Assembly (NCBI RefSeq): GCF_030730905.1
Contig: NZ_JAVAMP010000022.1
Span: 1-52,556, forward strand
Reading direction: 5' to 3'
DNA from: Chengkuizengella axinellae
GTDB taxonomy: Bacteria; Bacillota; Bacilli; Paenibacillales; KCTC-33759
DNA length: 52,556 nt
The translations under genes were made by a program, and so were the position numbers. The first letter of the stretch is position 1. Every line of letters starts with the position of its first letter. Positions 23,161-32,150 of this stretch are shown piece by piece. The notes beneath the pieces were generated by a model. It saw only the letters and a list, made by a program, of their open reading frames with translations, had not been told where the DNA came from and ran no database searches.

Positions 23161-25846
23161 TTACCAGCCTAAATCAATTAATAACTGCTTAGCAGCTGCT
23201 CCTATTTTCTGATTAGAAGATTGAGAAGCCTCTTGCAAGTACGTTTTTGTTAAACTTTCTAAATGTCCCCAGCCTAATAATGCTTGAGCGGCATAATATT
23301 TTTGTTCAGGAGTTACAGCATGATTGATGATGATGTAAGGATCATTAGTTGCAACTTCCCTATACAATTGAGTAATATGCTCCTCTGATAAATACCTCTC
23401 AGCAATGTGCAAATCATAAAATGTAGAGCTAAATTCACTTAATTGGTCAGCTTGATTTAATTTAGATTGCAGCTGCTGCTGAATATTCACATCATTAAAA
23501 TAATAGTTTAATTCTTCTAATGCTAGCGCATAACGAATTAGAATGGATGGATTACTTGGCTGCTCATTTATCAGTGCTGCATATTTTTCAGTTACAGATT
23601 GAAGTAAAGAATTTTTATAATCATCAAGTTCCTTTTGTTTACTAGCTAATTTCTTATCCGCTGCTACAACTTCAGCTGGAGCGGAGCCAAACACATATAC
23701 ATCTACCTGTTGTCCAAATATTCCTGTACCATATGTTTTATATTTAAAATAATGTGTTCCTCCAGTGTAATATCCATTTTGTATCACTGATTCATCTGGA
23801 TCTAATATTTTTATATTATTTAAGTTTATCTGTGCTTCATGACTTGGACTAGCGTAATCGCTAGAGGCTGATCCCCAAATGAAAAATGGATCTCTTGTTC
23901 CTATTTCTCCTGCTATATCAAAAGCAGGATACTGATAATAAACAGCGTTCACTTCCTCTTTTACAATATCAAATTCTTTAAATATACCAGTGGATTGAAC
24001 AACATCATCAACTACATTTGTGTCTAAATAAGATTCGAATTTTAATTTTGCATGAATGAGCTCTGACATATCTTGAACAGTTAACATTAAACTATTATTA
24101 ATACTACTTACAGAAGAAAGTAAAACTCTTTTCTCCCCATTTATGATAATTTCGTTAGAATTGTTCTGCAGCTCAATATTTTGATTATCTATCTGTATAG
24201 TCAACTTATTTGAATTTGCATCATAATCGTAAGTACCACCGAGGTATTTAATAATAGAAGTAATACCGATCCACGAGTCGTTTTCTGATGTTCCTGAGTT
24301 AACTGGTACATTTAAATATTTTCCATTTAATTCAACGTGACTTCCCATCATTGTCAGCAAGCGATATTCCTTACCCGAACTATCTAACACGTTTAGCTGT
24401 TTTCCATCTCGATTGATATAAACAGGATTCATAACATCATCATAAGCTTGAGAAATTTGACTTGAGTTTTCCCCAAAATAAGAATATTTTGCTGAAACTA
24501 TGAACTTACCTGTCTGATCAATAAAACCATATTTTCCTTTTATCTTAACTGGAGCCAATCCATTTTGAAAAGATTCTGCAGCTTGAAACTGAGCATTTAT
24601 TTTAACATTACCAGTCTCATCTATATAACCGTATAAACCATTAATTTTTACAGGTGCCATACCTTCGGAAAAGTCCCCAGCATCCTCATATTTCTCTGGT
24701 ATGATTGCCTTACCTGAACTGTCAATATACCCCCCACTTGACTCCATTTGATGATACTGCTGCTTTTTTCTCAGAAAAATCTCTAGCTTTCGCATAAAAT
24801 GGATCTATTGCCCAGCCAATAAACATATCATCCATGTAACCATATTTGTTTGTGTTTCCATCTTTGGTTAGGATAAAACCATCTGAATAACGATTAAGTT
24901 CAGAAATATAGGCATCGTAATAAAGAATTTCCCCCGACTGTGTCACTCTTCCAACTAAATCTCCATTATATACAATGCCATATTCTTCACTAAAAGGAAA
25001 AGCAGTATCAAAGTTTTCTCGTTTATTAATGATATCACCATGATAATTGATATACGAAAATTGCATTATACCAAGTATAGGATCTATGTTACCTACAACG
25101 GCTATTCCATCGTTAAAATCTCCTGCATATTCATAGACCGGATTTATTACTATGTTTCCTTTATTATCGATGTAACCCCATTTTCCATTTATACTAACTG
25201 CTGCATACTCCTCAGAAAATAAACTGGCTCCATCATATTTGAAATCTAATGCTAATTGTCCATTTGCTCTGATGTATCCATATTTTGTTCCCCAGCGAAC
25301 AGGAAAGAGATTTATTTCTACCTCAGTAGGCTTCTTTTCTATTAAATGAATCATTAGATCTTTATTATTTATCATTTCATATTCCAATTCCATAATATCT
25401 AAAATATCCATTGAAATTGCAATACCTGAACCCTCACCAAAATATTCAACCTTTTGTTTTAACTTTTCAGTCGCGATTACACCTATTTTTTTTGTGAATT
25501 TTGATATAATATCTTGTTCATATTCATAGACCGTGACTTCGTTGGAACCAATCTCCAATTCATAACCTCTTAAATTCCAATCATTATAAAAATAAAGGAT
25601 CGATCCTTCTTGGGAAACATTAATATCTCTTAAGCTTCGAAATATTGCTGTTGAGAGATATAAATTTCCATTTTCCTTATAAGTATACTGATAAGTATTC
25701 TCTTCATACTCATTATCTTCTTCATCCATATATGTATAAAAAACCTTACCATGTTTCTTTAGTACAAGATCTTCTGCTATTGATAGTGTAGTCATCTGGA
25801 ATACCATAGTAAAAACAAGAATAAAACAAAACAATTTTTTAACCAA
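23161..25846 (-). pseudogene. Secreted WG-repeat and stalk-domain protein split by a frameshift
   Basis: Two frames together encode one protein of about 895 residues. The first (25846 to a stop at 24722) has a signal peptide (MVKKLFCFILVFTMVFQ), a region of unknown fold and several WG repeats (KWGYIDNKGNIVINPVY and similar). The second (from about 24735 to 23161) continues with more WG repeats, then a copper-amine-oxidase-type stalk domain (GTYDYDANSNKLTIQ) and a helical C-terminal part of TPR-like look (about 700-895). At the junction a run of six G gives WGVY-stop; five G would give KWGYID, the expected repeat. So a single extra G breaks the gene: true mutation, phase variation or sequencing error. 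A role at the cell surface is inferred. Confidence 0.8.
24730..24735 (-). other. Frameshift site: G6 homopolymer
   Basis: The minus strand reads AAGTGGGGGGTATATTGAC. Removing one G restores an unbroken WG repeat (K-W-G-Y-I-D) and joins the two halves of the gene. Confidence 0.8.
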
Positions 25847-25911
25847 TCTCCAAACACCTCCTAATAGTTTACTATTTAAGTATATTCATCCTTTTCATAA
25901 TATTCCAGATA

Positions 25912-26022
25912 AATCTTGCTTTCAGTGGGAGTTTTATTTCTCCCGTTGAAAGTTAGATTAATATTAGCTTATTAGGTGAAATTATGCTGTTCTCTCCCAA
26001 TTGATGAGAAGGGGTCTTACAG
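25912..26022 (+). repeat. Dispersed hairpin repeat, copy C
   Basis: This is the best-preserved copy: AATCTTGCTTTCAGTGGGAG, then a hairpin in which CTTTCAGTGGGAG pairs with CTCCCGTTGAAAG, then AGTTAGATTA, TTATTAGGTGAAATT and a second small hairpin (TTCTC...GAGAA) ending GGGGTCTTACAG. It lies upstream of the WG-repeat gene and antisense to it. The rest of 25847-26061 shows no gene. Confidence 0.55.
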
Positions 26023-26061
26023 ATTGTATATTACGCTAAATCTATATAAAATTAGAAATCT

Positions 26062-26096
26062 ACACAAAAAAATAAGGGAAATGCTTTCCCTTATTT
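26062..26096 (-). terminator. Terminator after the lipoprotein gene
   Basis: Perfect stem AAATAAGGGAAA / TTTCCCTTATTT with a three-base loop and a T-run on the minus strand. Confidence 0.85.
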
Positions 26097-26140
26097 CTCT
26101 GAATTTATCCATTATTACAAAAATAGACCCTTAATATACT

Positions 26141-26518
26141 CTACCAAGAAAAGACTGCATCCTTTTCCCCATCAAACTTAGGAACTATAATCTCTACATT
26201 ACGTACCTTTAGCAAACCAGGTTGATATACTTCCCCACCTGCATTTGTAAATAATGAATATGGTACGCTGGTTTTACCTCTAGGAACGTATTCTGTTTCA
26301 TATGTATACTCATCATTTATCGTAATTTTAGCATTCTCCCAAACGAAGACATCACCATTCTCAACTATAATGTGTTGATTAGTAGATTGAATAGAAGCTA
26401 ATAATTTGTATTGGGTTGATGTATCCCCGCAACCTTGCAGTATTATAATACATAACACCAACATCAATGCTTTTATTTTCATATTACATATATCCTCATT
26501 CATAATTTTCTTTTTCAT
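26141..26518 (-). CDS. Small putative lipoprotein
   Basis: The 125-residue product has a hydrophobic stretch ending in a lipobox-like LQGC, so it is probably a surface lipoprotein of about 95 mature residues, beta-rich (VENGDVFVWENAKITINDEY). The ATG at 26518 has AGGAG at 8 bp; an internal ATG at 26482 gives a more classical signal peptide (MKIKALMLVLCIIILQGC) but a poorer site. It is the last gene of the minus-strand block of secreted and membrane proteins. I do not recognise the family. Confidence 0.6.
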   Translation of the reverse strand: MKKKIMNEDICNMKIKALMLVLCIIILQGCGDTSTQYKLLASIQSTNQHIIVENGDVFVWENAKITINDEYTYETEYVPRGKTSVPYSLFTNAGGEVYQPGLLKVRNVEIIVPKFDGEKDAVFSW

Positions 26519-26525
26519 AACAAAA

Positions 26526-26539
26526 ACTCCTGTCGGAGT
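26526..26539 (-). promoter_or_regulatory. Hairpin covering the lipoprotein ribosome site
   Basis: On the minus strand ACTCC-GACA-GGAGT forms a short GC-rich hairpin whose right arm is the AGGAG ribosome site of the lipoprotein gene, so translation may be dampened or need coupling. Confidence 0.3.
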
Positions 26540-26584
26540 CTCTCGGAGATGTCGTCGAATCCTTCTTTAGAGGTAATTATAATT

Positions 26585-27970
26585 TCAAAAAGTGTAAGTT
26601 AAACTTAAATCAAAAATGAAATTTGAAGATTTAGGATGACTTCGATGAACTTCAACAGTGATTGTGTTTTGTCCAACTTTTAATTTATCCTTATGATTTG
26701 TTATATCCTTTTCCACATATAAATAAGTTTCATTAGGCTGAGCTAATGTATTATGAGTGACCAATCCTACCTTCATTCCATCACGACTAATTTCTTCTCC
26801 ATTTAAGTAGGCTACATAACCATCCTCAAACGTCATATACAAAAATAACTTACTCAGTTGTGAAGGATCATCCTGCATGTTAAATGTTTTTCTGAAATAA
26901 TAGGTTACAGTATCATTTAACATAGGCAACTTTTGATTAATAGTTAATGGAATTTGCTCTTTCATGTATCCAAATGGACCTTTACCTAGCTTCCAATTGG
27001 AATCATCATATTCACGGCTGCGCCAATCATCCGCAGGGATTTGATAACGACTTGTAATCGGATTTTCTCCTGTAATATCATATCCTTCTGGTATGGTGGA
27101 CTTAATTTCATCAGAACCTTGATGATAACGCCATAGAGATTGAATTGGAATCAACGCATTTGCAACAATATTTTCGTCGTATTGATAAGAAGACAGATCT
27201 TGTTTCATTTGATCAAAAGGTTCTCCTGATGAATTCAATGCCGTTACAGATAACTGTGACCCAACTGCATCAATCAATAATGCCTGTATATTAGGATTAG
27301 AATTTAAATTCCAAACGTCCCAATTCTCAGACTGTGCAGTTGCCCAATCTGCTGGCTCCTGCTCAACTATAGATTTTGGTGAATATAATTCATTTTCTGT
27401 GATCACTAAATTAATCGAGAGCTCATCCATCACATCCCAAATATTTGTGGATTGAGGCATCTCATTTATAAAAACAATATTGTACAGTTGGTCACTTGCC
27501 TCAACAATGGATCTTAACCAGTCCTCTTGGTAAATAGATTCTTCTTCATTTTTAAACAGGTCTCCACGAAGAAACAACATTTTTGCATTGCCATAATCTA
27601 TAGCATATACACTTCTACCATACTTTCCCGTCATATCATAGGGTAAATACGTATATTTCTCATTAAAGGATAAAGAAGAGGAAGAATCATCATATATAGG
27701 ATAAAAGTTAGATAGGTTCATTCCAGTTGAGTTTTCTGTTAATCGATCTGCTCCTGCAAAATAAGTAGTATCTTTTATATTATTATAAAAACCTTCTAAA
27801 TTCGTATTTCCTTCAAACGGACGAATATATCCAAACTTAAACCCAATTGTTTCCTTCTCAGCATTTAGAAATCCTGATGTTGGAATAGAAGTAACCCAGA
27901 GAGAACTTAGCAGTACAACTAGTACAAAAGTGATTGCAAAACTCAATTTATACTTTTTTTGAACAGACAT
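26585..27970 (-). CDS. Secreted metallophosphatase-like protein without metal ligands, with jelly-roll domain
   Basis: The 461-residue protein has a signal or anchor helix (about 9-30). Residues 40-220 follow the two neighbouring phosphatases position by position (YAIDYGNAKMLFLRGD against YYFDYGNARFITLNSN; EDWLRSIVEASDQLYNIVFIN against RAWLESILDTNGKTHNFVQFH). Every metal-binding motif is changed: GDSRG, GDQV, GNHEDD, FHVP and GHEHN are all lost. Residues about 310-461 form a galactose-binding-like jelly roll (DDWRSREYDDSNWKLGKGPFGY, LYMTFEDGYVAYLNGEEI). I read it as a pseudo-enzyme, perhaps a binding partner of the active paralogues. Confidence 0.65.
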   Translation of the reverse strand: MSVQKKYKLSFAITFVLVVLLSSLWVTSIPTSGFLNAEKETIGFKFGYIRPFEGNTNLEGFYNNIKDTTYFAGADRLTENSTGMNLSNFYPIYDDSSSSLSFNEKYTYLPYDMTGKYGRSVYAIDYGNAKMLFLRGDLFKNEEESIYQEDWLRSIVEASDQLYNIVFINEMPQSTNIWDVMDELSINLVITENELYSPKSIVEQEPADWATAQSENWDVWNLNSNPNIQALLIDAVGSQLSVTALNSSGEPFDQMKQDLSSYQYDENIVANALIPIQSLWRYHQGSDEIKSTIPEGYDITGENPITSRYQIPADDWRSREYDDSNWKLGKGPFGYMKEQIPLTINQKLPMLNDTVTYYFRKTFNMQDDPSQLSKLFLYMTFEDGYVAYLNGEEISRDGMKVGLVTHNTLAQPNETYLYVEKDITNHKDKLKVGQNTITVEVHRSHPKSSNFIFDLSLTYTF

Positions 27971-28021
27971 AAAAAAATACGCCTCCAGCTGAATATCATC
28001 TTATATAAGCATCACAATACA

Positions 28022-28393
28022 TTATGGTTTTGTAGGGAGCCAACCCCAAATCGCATGATATATCGGTGGCCATATTAAAATCATTAAAGCAAACATACTA
28101 AACACAAATATACTGATCCATTTTACTAGTGAAATCTGAATATTTTTAAATATAAAATGAAAAATGATCCAACTCACAATCCACACTATGAAACCAACCA
28201 TCTCTTTTCCAGCGTATGTGCCAATTCCCCACCATCCGGGCAACCAAGAACCCACCTTTAGCAGAAAATAATTCGCAGTCGTTGGATTCGTTATACTCCA
28301 AATATGGCTTGTAATTAAAGTAGACAAACCTAGAAAAATAGAAATAAACACTGCCAAGATCTCTCCAGTTTTTCTTTGTTTCATCATTGACAT
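28022..28393 (-). CDS. Small membrane protein of the phosphatase locus
   Basis: A 123-residue protein with about four membrane helices and tryptophan-rich loops (GSWLPGWWGIG). Its start lies 4 bp after the previous gene, and its ribosome site AAAGGGG is inside that gene, so the two are coupled. Family not recognised. It precedes the pseudo-phosphatase gene by 51 bp. Confidence 0.65.
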   Translation of the reverse strand: MSMMKQRKTGEILAVFISIFLGLSTLITSHIWSITNPTTANYFLLKVGSWLPGWWGIGTYAGKEMVGFIVWIVSWIIFHFIFKNIQISLVKWISIFVFSMFALMILIWPPIYHAIWGWLPTKP

Positions 28394-28397
28394 TCAC

Positions 28398-28967
28398 CTA
28401 TACCCCTTTTATTTTGACCATTGCAAGTCCAAAAACAAACCCAATCATTAAACAAATCCACATGAGGGTTAGTAGAATTGCAACCACTGAAGAAATGCCT
28501 GTATTAGAAGATTGTTCCATTTCTTTTCCGAAACGATGTAATATCCACAACGCCCCGATACCTAAGGGGACAGGAAATAAAGCAACAAACTCTTTATATT
28601 CCATTAAAATCAAATGAATCGATGGATGATGGTAAATAAACCACTGTCTAGCTCCATCAGGTGCTCTGTATCCAATATATAACCAGTTTGCAGTAACAAT
28701 AGAAGCTAGGGTTAAAATATTTACCAGTAGCAAAATGAGCTTTAGACGCTTCACTGCCCCAACTTTTCCTCTAAGTAATGGGTATATTAAATGAAGCATG
28801 TAACAACTTAAAAGTACAGTAAGTGTTGCTCCTATACCATGAAACATAGATAACCATTTATATTGACTGTTATCTATCAAATGCAATATTGGCATAAGAA
28901 TAAAAAGAAGAGCGGCTACACAAGCTTGCGTAACCGCCAAATCACGTGCAGAAAATATCGGCTTCAT
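28398..28967 (-). CDS. Five-helix membrane protein of the phosphatase locus
   Basis: The 189-residue product has about five membrane helices. Histidines sit near helix ends (PILHLIDN, YMLHLIYP, YHHPSIHL), which is reminiscent of haem- or metal-binding membrane proteins, but I cannot assign a family. The ribosome site is weak. It is followed at 4 bp by another membrane protein gene and preceded at 83 bp by a secreted phosphatase gene, so all three are probably one operon. Confidence 0.6.
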   Translation of the reverse strand: MKPIFSARDLAVTQACVAALLFILMPILHLIDNSQYKWLSMFHGIGATLTVLLSCYMLHLIYPLLRGKVGAVKRLKLILLLVNILTLASIVTANWLYIGYRAPDGARQWFIYHHPSIHLILMEYKEFVALFPVPLGIGALWILHRFGKEMEQSSNTGISSVVAILLTLMWICLMIGFVFGLAMVKIKGV

Positions 28968-29050
28968 CTATAATTTACCAACTTTCTGTTTTCATGTTTT
29001 ACCTTGTTCTGAATGATCTATATATTACATCTTAATTTCAAATCCAACCT

Positions 29051-30229
29051 CTAATTATCTAATAAATCCGATACTTCTGTATTTGATGTATCTGTAACAT
29101 CAGAAGATCCTGTATTCGTTGCTTCTGTCACATCAGAGGATCCTGTATTTGGAGCCTCTGTAACATTGCCTGATCCTGTATTTGTTGTTTCATCTACTGG
29201 TAATTCAGCTGATCCTGAATTTGGTGTCTCTCCAACAGGTAGTTCTGCTGCTCCATTATTTTCCTGTCGCTCCACTGTAAAGGAATCTAGAATATTATTA
29301 TTGATATCATAAGTCGTAAACTCAGCTACTCCATCAAGTACATCAACAACCATATAATGATAATTAGCTACTGGACCTACTTCAACACTACGAGAATCTC
29401 TATTTGTAGATGTCAAAGGGGCACCAGCTCCACCAATAGTGACTTGATAAATATTGTTCTCAAACTCATATCCATTATCATTAAATGAACTGTTTATTTC
29501 ACGTCGATTATAATTATGTTCATGACCTGTCATCACTGCTGTCACATTGTATTTATCAAAAATATCCCAAAGTGCATCACGTTCTCCAGCATTTTCATCT
29601 AATGAGTTTCCATAATGTGATCCTATCGGATAAGCCGGAACATGGAATTGAACAAAGTTGTGTGTTTTTCCATTGGTATCTAATATGCTCTCTAACCAAG
29701 CTCGTTGCTCCTCGTCTATAACGTAATTCCCTTCTCGATCCTTACGATTTGAGTTCAGCGTTATGAAACGTGCATTGCCGTAGTCAAAATAATACGCTGA
29801 GCTATTATAACCTCTTAATTGATTGATTGGTAAATGATCGAATACAACACTAAATACAATTTCATCATCCTCATGATTTCCTAAAGTAGGATAATATTTA
29901 TTGATAGGAAAATAGTCATCAACAATATCACTCCACTCTACCAACTCTCCTGCTACATCTGAACCTCCCTGTACCTGATCTCCTGTAAACATAATAAAAT
30001 CTGGTTTAGGTTCTAGAGACTCCACCTCTGATAACAAAGAACGCAAAGTAGATTCATTAATTCCATCACTTGAACCCCTGCTGTCGCCCATAACAACAAA
30101 GCGATAGGAAATGGCGTTTGCATCTACCCCTTTGCTCCCTACATAAGACGACATTAATAAAGATACGAATAAAATAGTTGCTAGTGCGATAAATACTGTT
30201 TTTTTGCTGCGATTAATAGTCAATTTCAT
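29051..30229 (-). CDS. Secreted calcineurin-like metallophosphatase with Ser/Thr-rich tail
   Basis: The 392-residue protein has an N-terminal signal or anchor and a metallophosphoesterase domain (about 40-300) with all motifs intact: GDSRG, TGDQV, LGNHEDD, FHVPAY and TGHEHNYN. From about residue 335 it ends in a low-complexity tail of repeated NTGSSDVTEA-like units, which may act as a wall-spanning spacer. GGGAGGA precedes the ATG. It is a close paralogue of the next gene. Substrate unknown; phosphate release from organophosphates or teichoic acid is possible. Confidence 0.8.
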   Translation of the reverse strand: MKLTINRSKKTVFIALATILFVSLLMSSYVGSKGVDANAISYRFVVMGDSRGSSDGINESTLRSLLSEVESLEPKPDFIMFTGDQVQGGSDVAGELVEWSDIVDDYFPINKYYPTLGNHEDDEIVFSVVFDHLPINQLRGYNSSAYYFDYGNARFITLNSNRKDREGNYVIDEEQRAWLESILDTNGKTHNFVQFHVPAYPIGSHYGNSLDENAGERDALWDIFDKYNVTAVMTGHEHNYNRREINSSFNDNGYEFENNIYQVTIGGAGAPLTSTNRDSRSVEVGPVANYHYMVVDVLDGVAEFTTYDINNNILDSFTVERQENNGAAELPVGETPNSGSAELPVDETTNTGSGNVTEAPNTGSSDVTEATNTGSSDVTDTSNTEVSDLLDN

Positions 30230-30238
30230 AGTCCTCCC

Positions 30239-30272
30239 AAAAATAGTATAGGAAAAACATTATACTATTTTT
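30239..30272 (-). promoter_or_regulatory. Inverted repeat in the 5' leader of the phosphatase gene
   Basis: A perfect 12-bp inverted repeat (AAAAATAGTATA, 10-base gap, TATACTATTTTT) ends next to the ribosome site. It contains a TATAAT on the minus strand and may be an operator or a leader hairpin. Confidence 0.4.
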
Positions 30273-30378
30273 TAAAGAGTTTACTAGAGGCTCTCCACTA
30301 CATTCACAAAATATTCTTTAATTAGATGGTTGTAACTAACTTCTTATAATATAGAAAAAAATAGGGATTTCAACTATC

Positions 30379-30411
30379 CTGCACCTCTTTATGCAATATT
30401 AAGAGATGCAG
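30379..30411 (-). terminator. Weak terminator after the DNRLRE phosphatase gene
   Basis: Arms CTGCACCTCTT and AAGAGATGCAG pair with one mismatch; the following T-rich stretch is some distance away. Confidence 0.4.
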
Positions 30412-30428
30412 TACACAACTAAATGATA

Positions 30429-32006
30429 CTATTCATAAATAACAGTAAGTTTAGGGCGTAAAGTTGGATCTTCTGCTTCACTAGAACTAATGTCAAGGCC
30501 ATTTGTATTGCTTGAATTAGCTATCATCAATCCATGATTTAAGGAAGGATCATTTACCCATGATTGAACAACAGATATCCCTTCTACATTTAATTCAACT
30601 GAATATGTTCCTGTCGTATTAGCTGTAACGGTACCTAACACTACAGAGCCACGATCTGAAAAACCATCTGCTCCAAATGTTTCCCAATTTGAATGACTAG
30701 TATTTTGTTCCCATGTTACCTCTTCTTCAGACCAATCTCGTTTTAATTCATATATTTCATAAGAACTTGAACTAGCATCAGTTACATCTAAAGTAATATT
30801 CACAGAAACAACTGATTTATTTGTTGCTATATCTGAAACATCCCACTTTAAAACTGCATATTTATTATTTCCAGTTCTAGAAGGATCATCTCCATCAATA
30901 AGCAGTGTTGCTTCAGCACCATAATTAACAATAGGATCATTTTCAGAAAGAGTTGCATCAAACGTTCCTTCGTAGGCTGACACTGGGAATACACCATTTT
31001 GAAAATTCATAGTTGAAGTTGATGATGGCGGAGTAGAGTTTGTATTCCTTTCAACCGTGAAAGAATCCATCAAATTATTGTTGATATCATATAAGTTAAA
31101 TTCTGCTATTTCATCTATGACGTCAACCACCATAAAGTGATAACTAGCTACTGGTCCTACCACAACATTATCTGAATTTCTTGTAGTAGTAGATAGTGGA
31201 GCACCTGCCCCTCCTATTGTCACTTGATAGATTTGATTTTCAAACCTATAACCATTGCCACTAAATGAGCTGTCTATTTCACGTCGGTTATAATTGTGTT
31301 CGTGCCCTGTCATAACAGAGGTTACATTATACTCATCTAATATATCCCAAAGTGCATCTCTTTCCTCTTCATTTGCATCAAGTGATCTTCCATAATGCGC
31401 ACCAATTGGATATGCAGGAACATGGAATTGTACAAAGTTATGAGTTTTCCCGTTATTATTCAAAATACTCTCTAACCATGCACGTTGCTCTGCGTCAACA
31501 ATGTAGTTCCCACTATTATCTTTACGATTAGAGTTCAAAGTTATGAATCTAGCATTTCCATAATCGAAATAATAGGCAGATCTCTGGTACCCTGCTAATT
31601 GATTAGAGGGTAAGTGTGTCAAAGAGTTACTAAAAATCGTCTCATCATCTTCGTGGTTTCCTAGAGCAGGATAATATTTATTTAATGGATAGTAGTCATC
31701 TACTAGATCATTCCAATCAGACAACTCTTGAGCTACATCCGTTCCTCCCATCACTTGATCACCTGTGAAGAATATAAACTCTGGTTGAATCGATAATCCT
31801 TGAACTTCTGCTAATAAAGATTTTAAAGTTGTTTCGTTAATTCCATCACTTGAACCCCTGCTATCCCCCATGACAACAAAACGAAAAGACGTTTCAGCCG
31901 CATCTGTTTGAGATTTTCCAGCGTATGATACTGCAACTAAAGATAATAAAACCATGATACTGATGAGTACGATCATTACAGATTTTTTGTTGCTGATATT
32001 GGTCAT
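30429..32006 (-). CDS. Secreted metallophosphatase with DNRLRE (CBM96-like) domain
   Basis: The 525-residue protein has a signal or anchor segment, an intact metallophosphoesterase domain (GDSRG, TGDQV, LGNHEDD, FHVPAY, TGHEHNYN) highly similar to that of the neighbouring gene, and a C-terminal DNRLRE/CBM96-type domain (about 345-525; VLKWDVSDI, YELKRDWSEEEVTWEQNTS, TLRPKLTVIYE). The latter may bind surface glycans. I chose the ATG at 32006, 10 bp after GGGAGG, over the one at 32024, which overlaps that site. The pair is a tandem duplication whose tails have diverged. Confidence 0.82.
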   Translation of the reverse strand: MTNISNKKSVMIVLISIMVLLSLVAVSYAGKSQTDAAETSFRFVVMGDSRGSSDGINETTLKSLLAEVQGLSIQPEFIFFTGDQVMGGTDVAQELSDWNDLVDDYYPLNKYYPALGNHEDDETIFSNSLTHLPSNQLAGYQRSAYYFDYGNARFITLNSNRKDNSGNYIVDAEQRAWLESILNNNGKTHNFVQFHVPAYPIGAHYGRSLDANEEERDALWDILDEYNVTSVMTGHEHNYNRREIDSSFSGNGYRFENQIYQVTIGGAGAPLSTTTRNSDNVVVGPVASYHFMVVDVIDEIAEFNLYDINNNLMDSFTVERNTNSTPPSSTSTMNFQNGVFPVSAYEGTFDATLSENDPIVNYGAEATLLIDGDDPSRTGNNKYAVLKWDVSDIATNKSVVSVNITLDVTDASSSSYEIYELKRDWSEEEVTWEQNTSHSNWETFGADGFSDRGSVVLGTVTANTTGTYSVELNVEGISVVQSWVNDPSLNHGLMIANSSNTNGLDISSSEAEDPTLRPKLTVIYE

Positions 32007-32101
32007 TTTTTCTTTTCCTCCCATAATATAGAATCCCCAAAAAATTGTACCACTTTAATTCATTGAATCATCTACTAAATTGTGACAATTTAATTACGAA
32101 A

Positions 32102-32126
32102 AATAAAAAAAATCACCTGAAGGTGA
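32102..32126 (-). terminator. Terminator after the alpha/beta hydrolase gene
   Basis: A compact TCACC-TTCA-GGTGA hairpin followed on the minus strand by eight T. Confidence 0.7.
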
Positions 32127-32150
32127 ATATCTGTAATCTGTTTATTAAGT

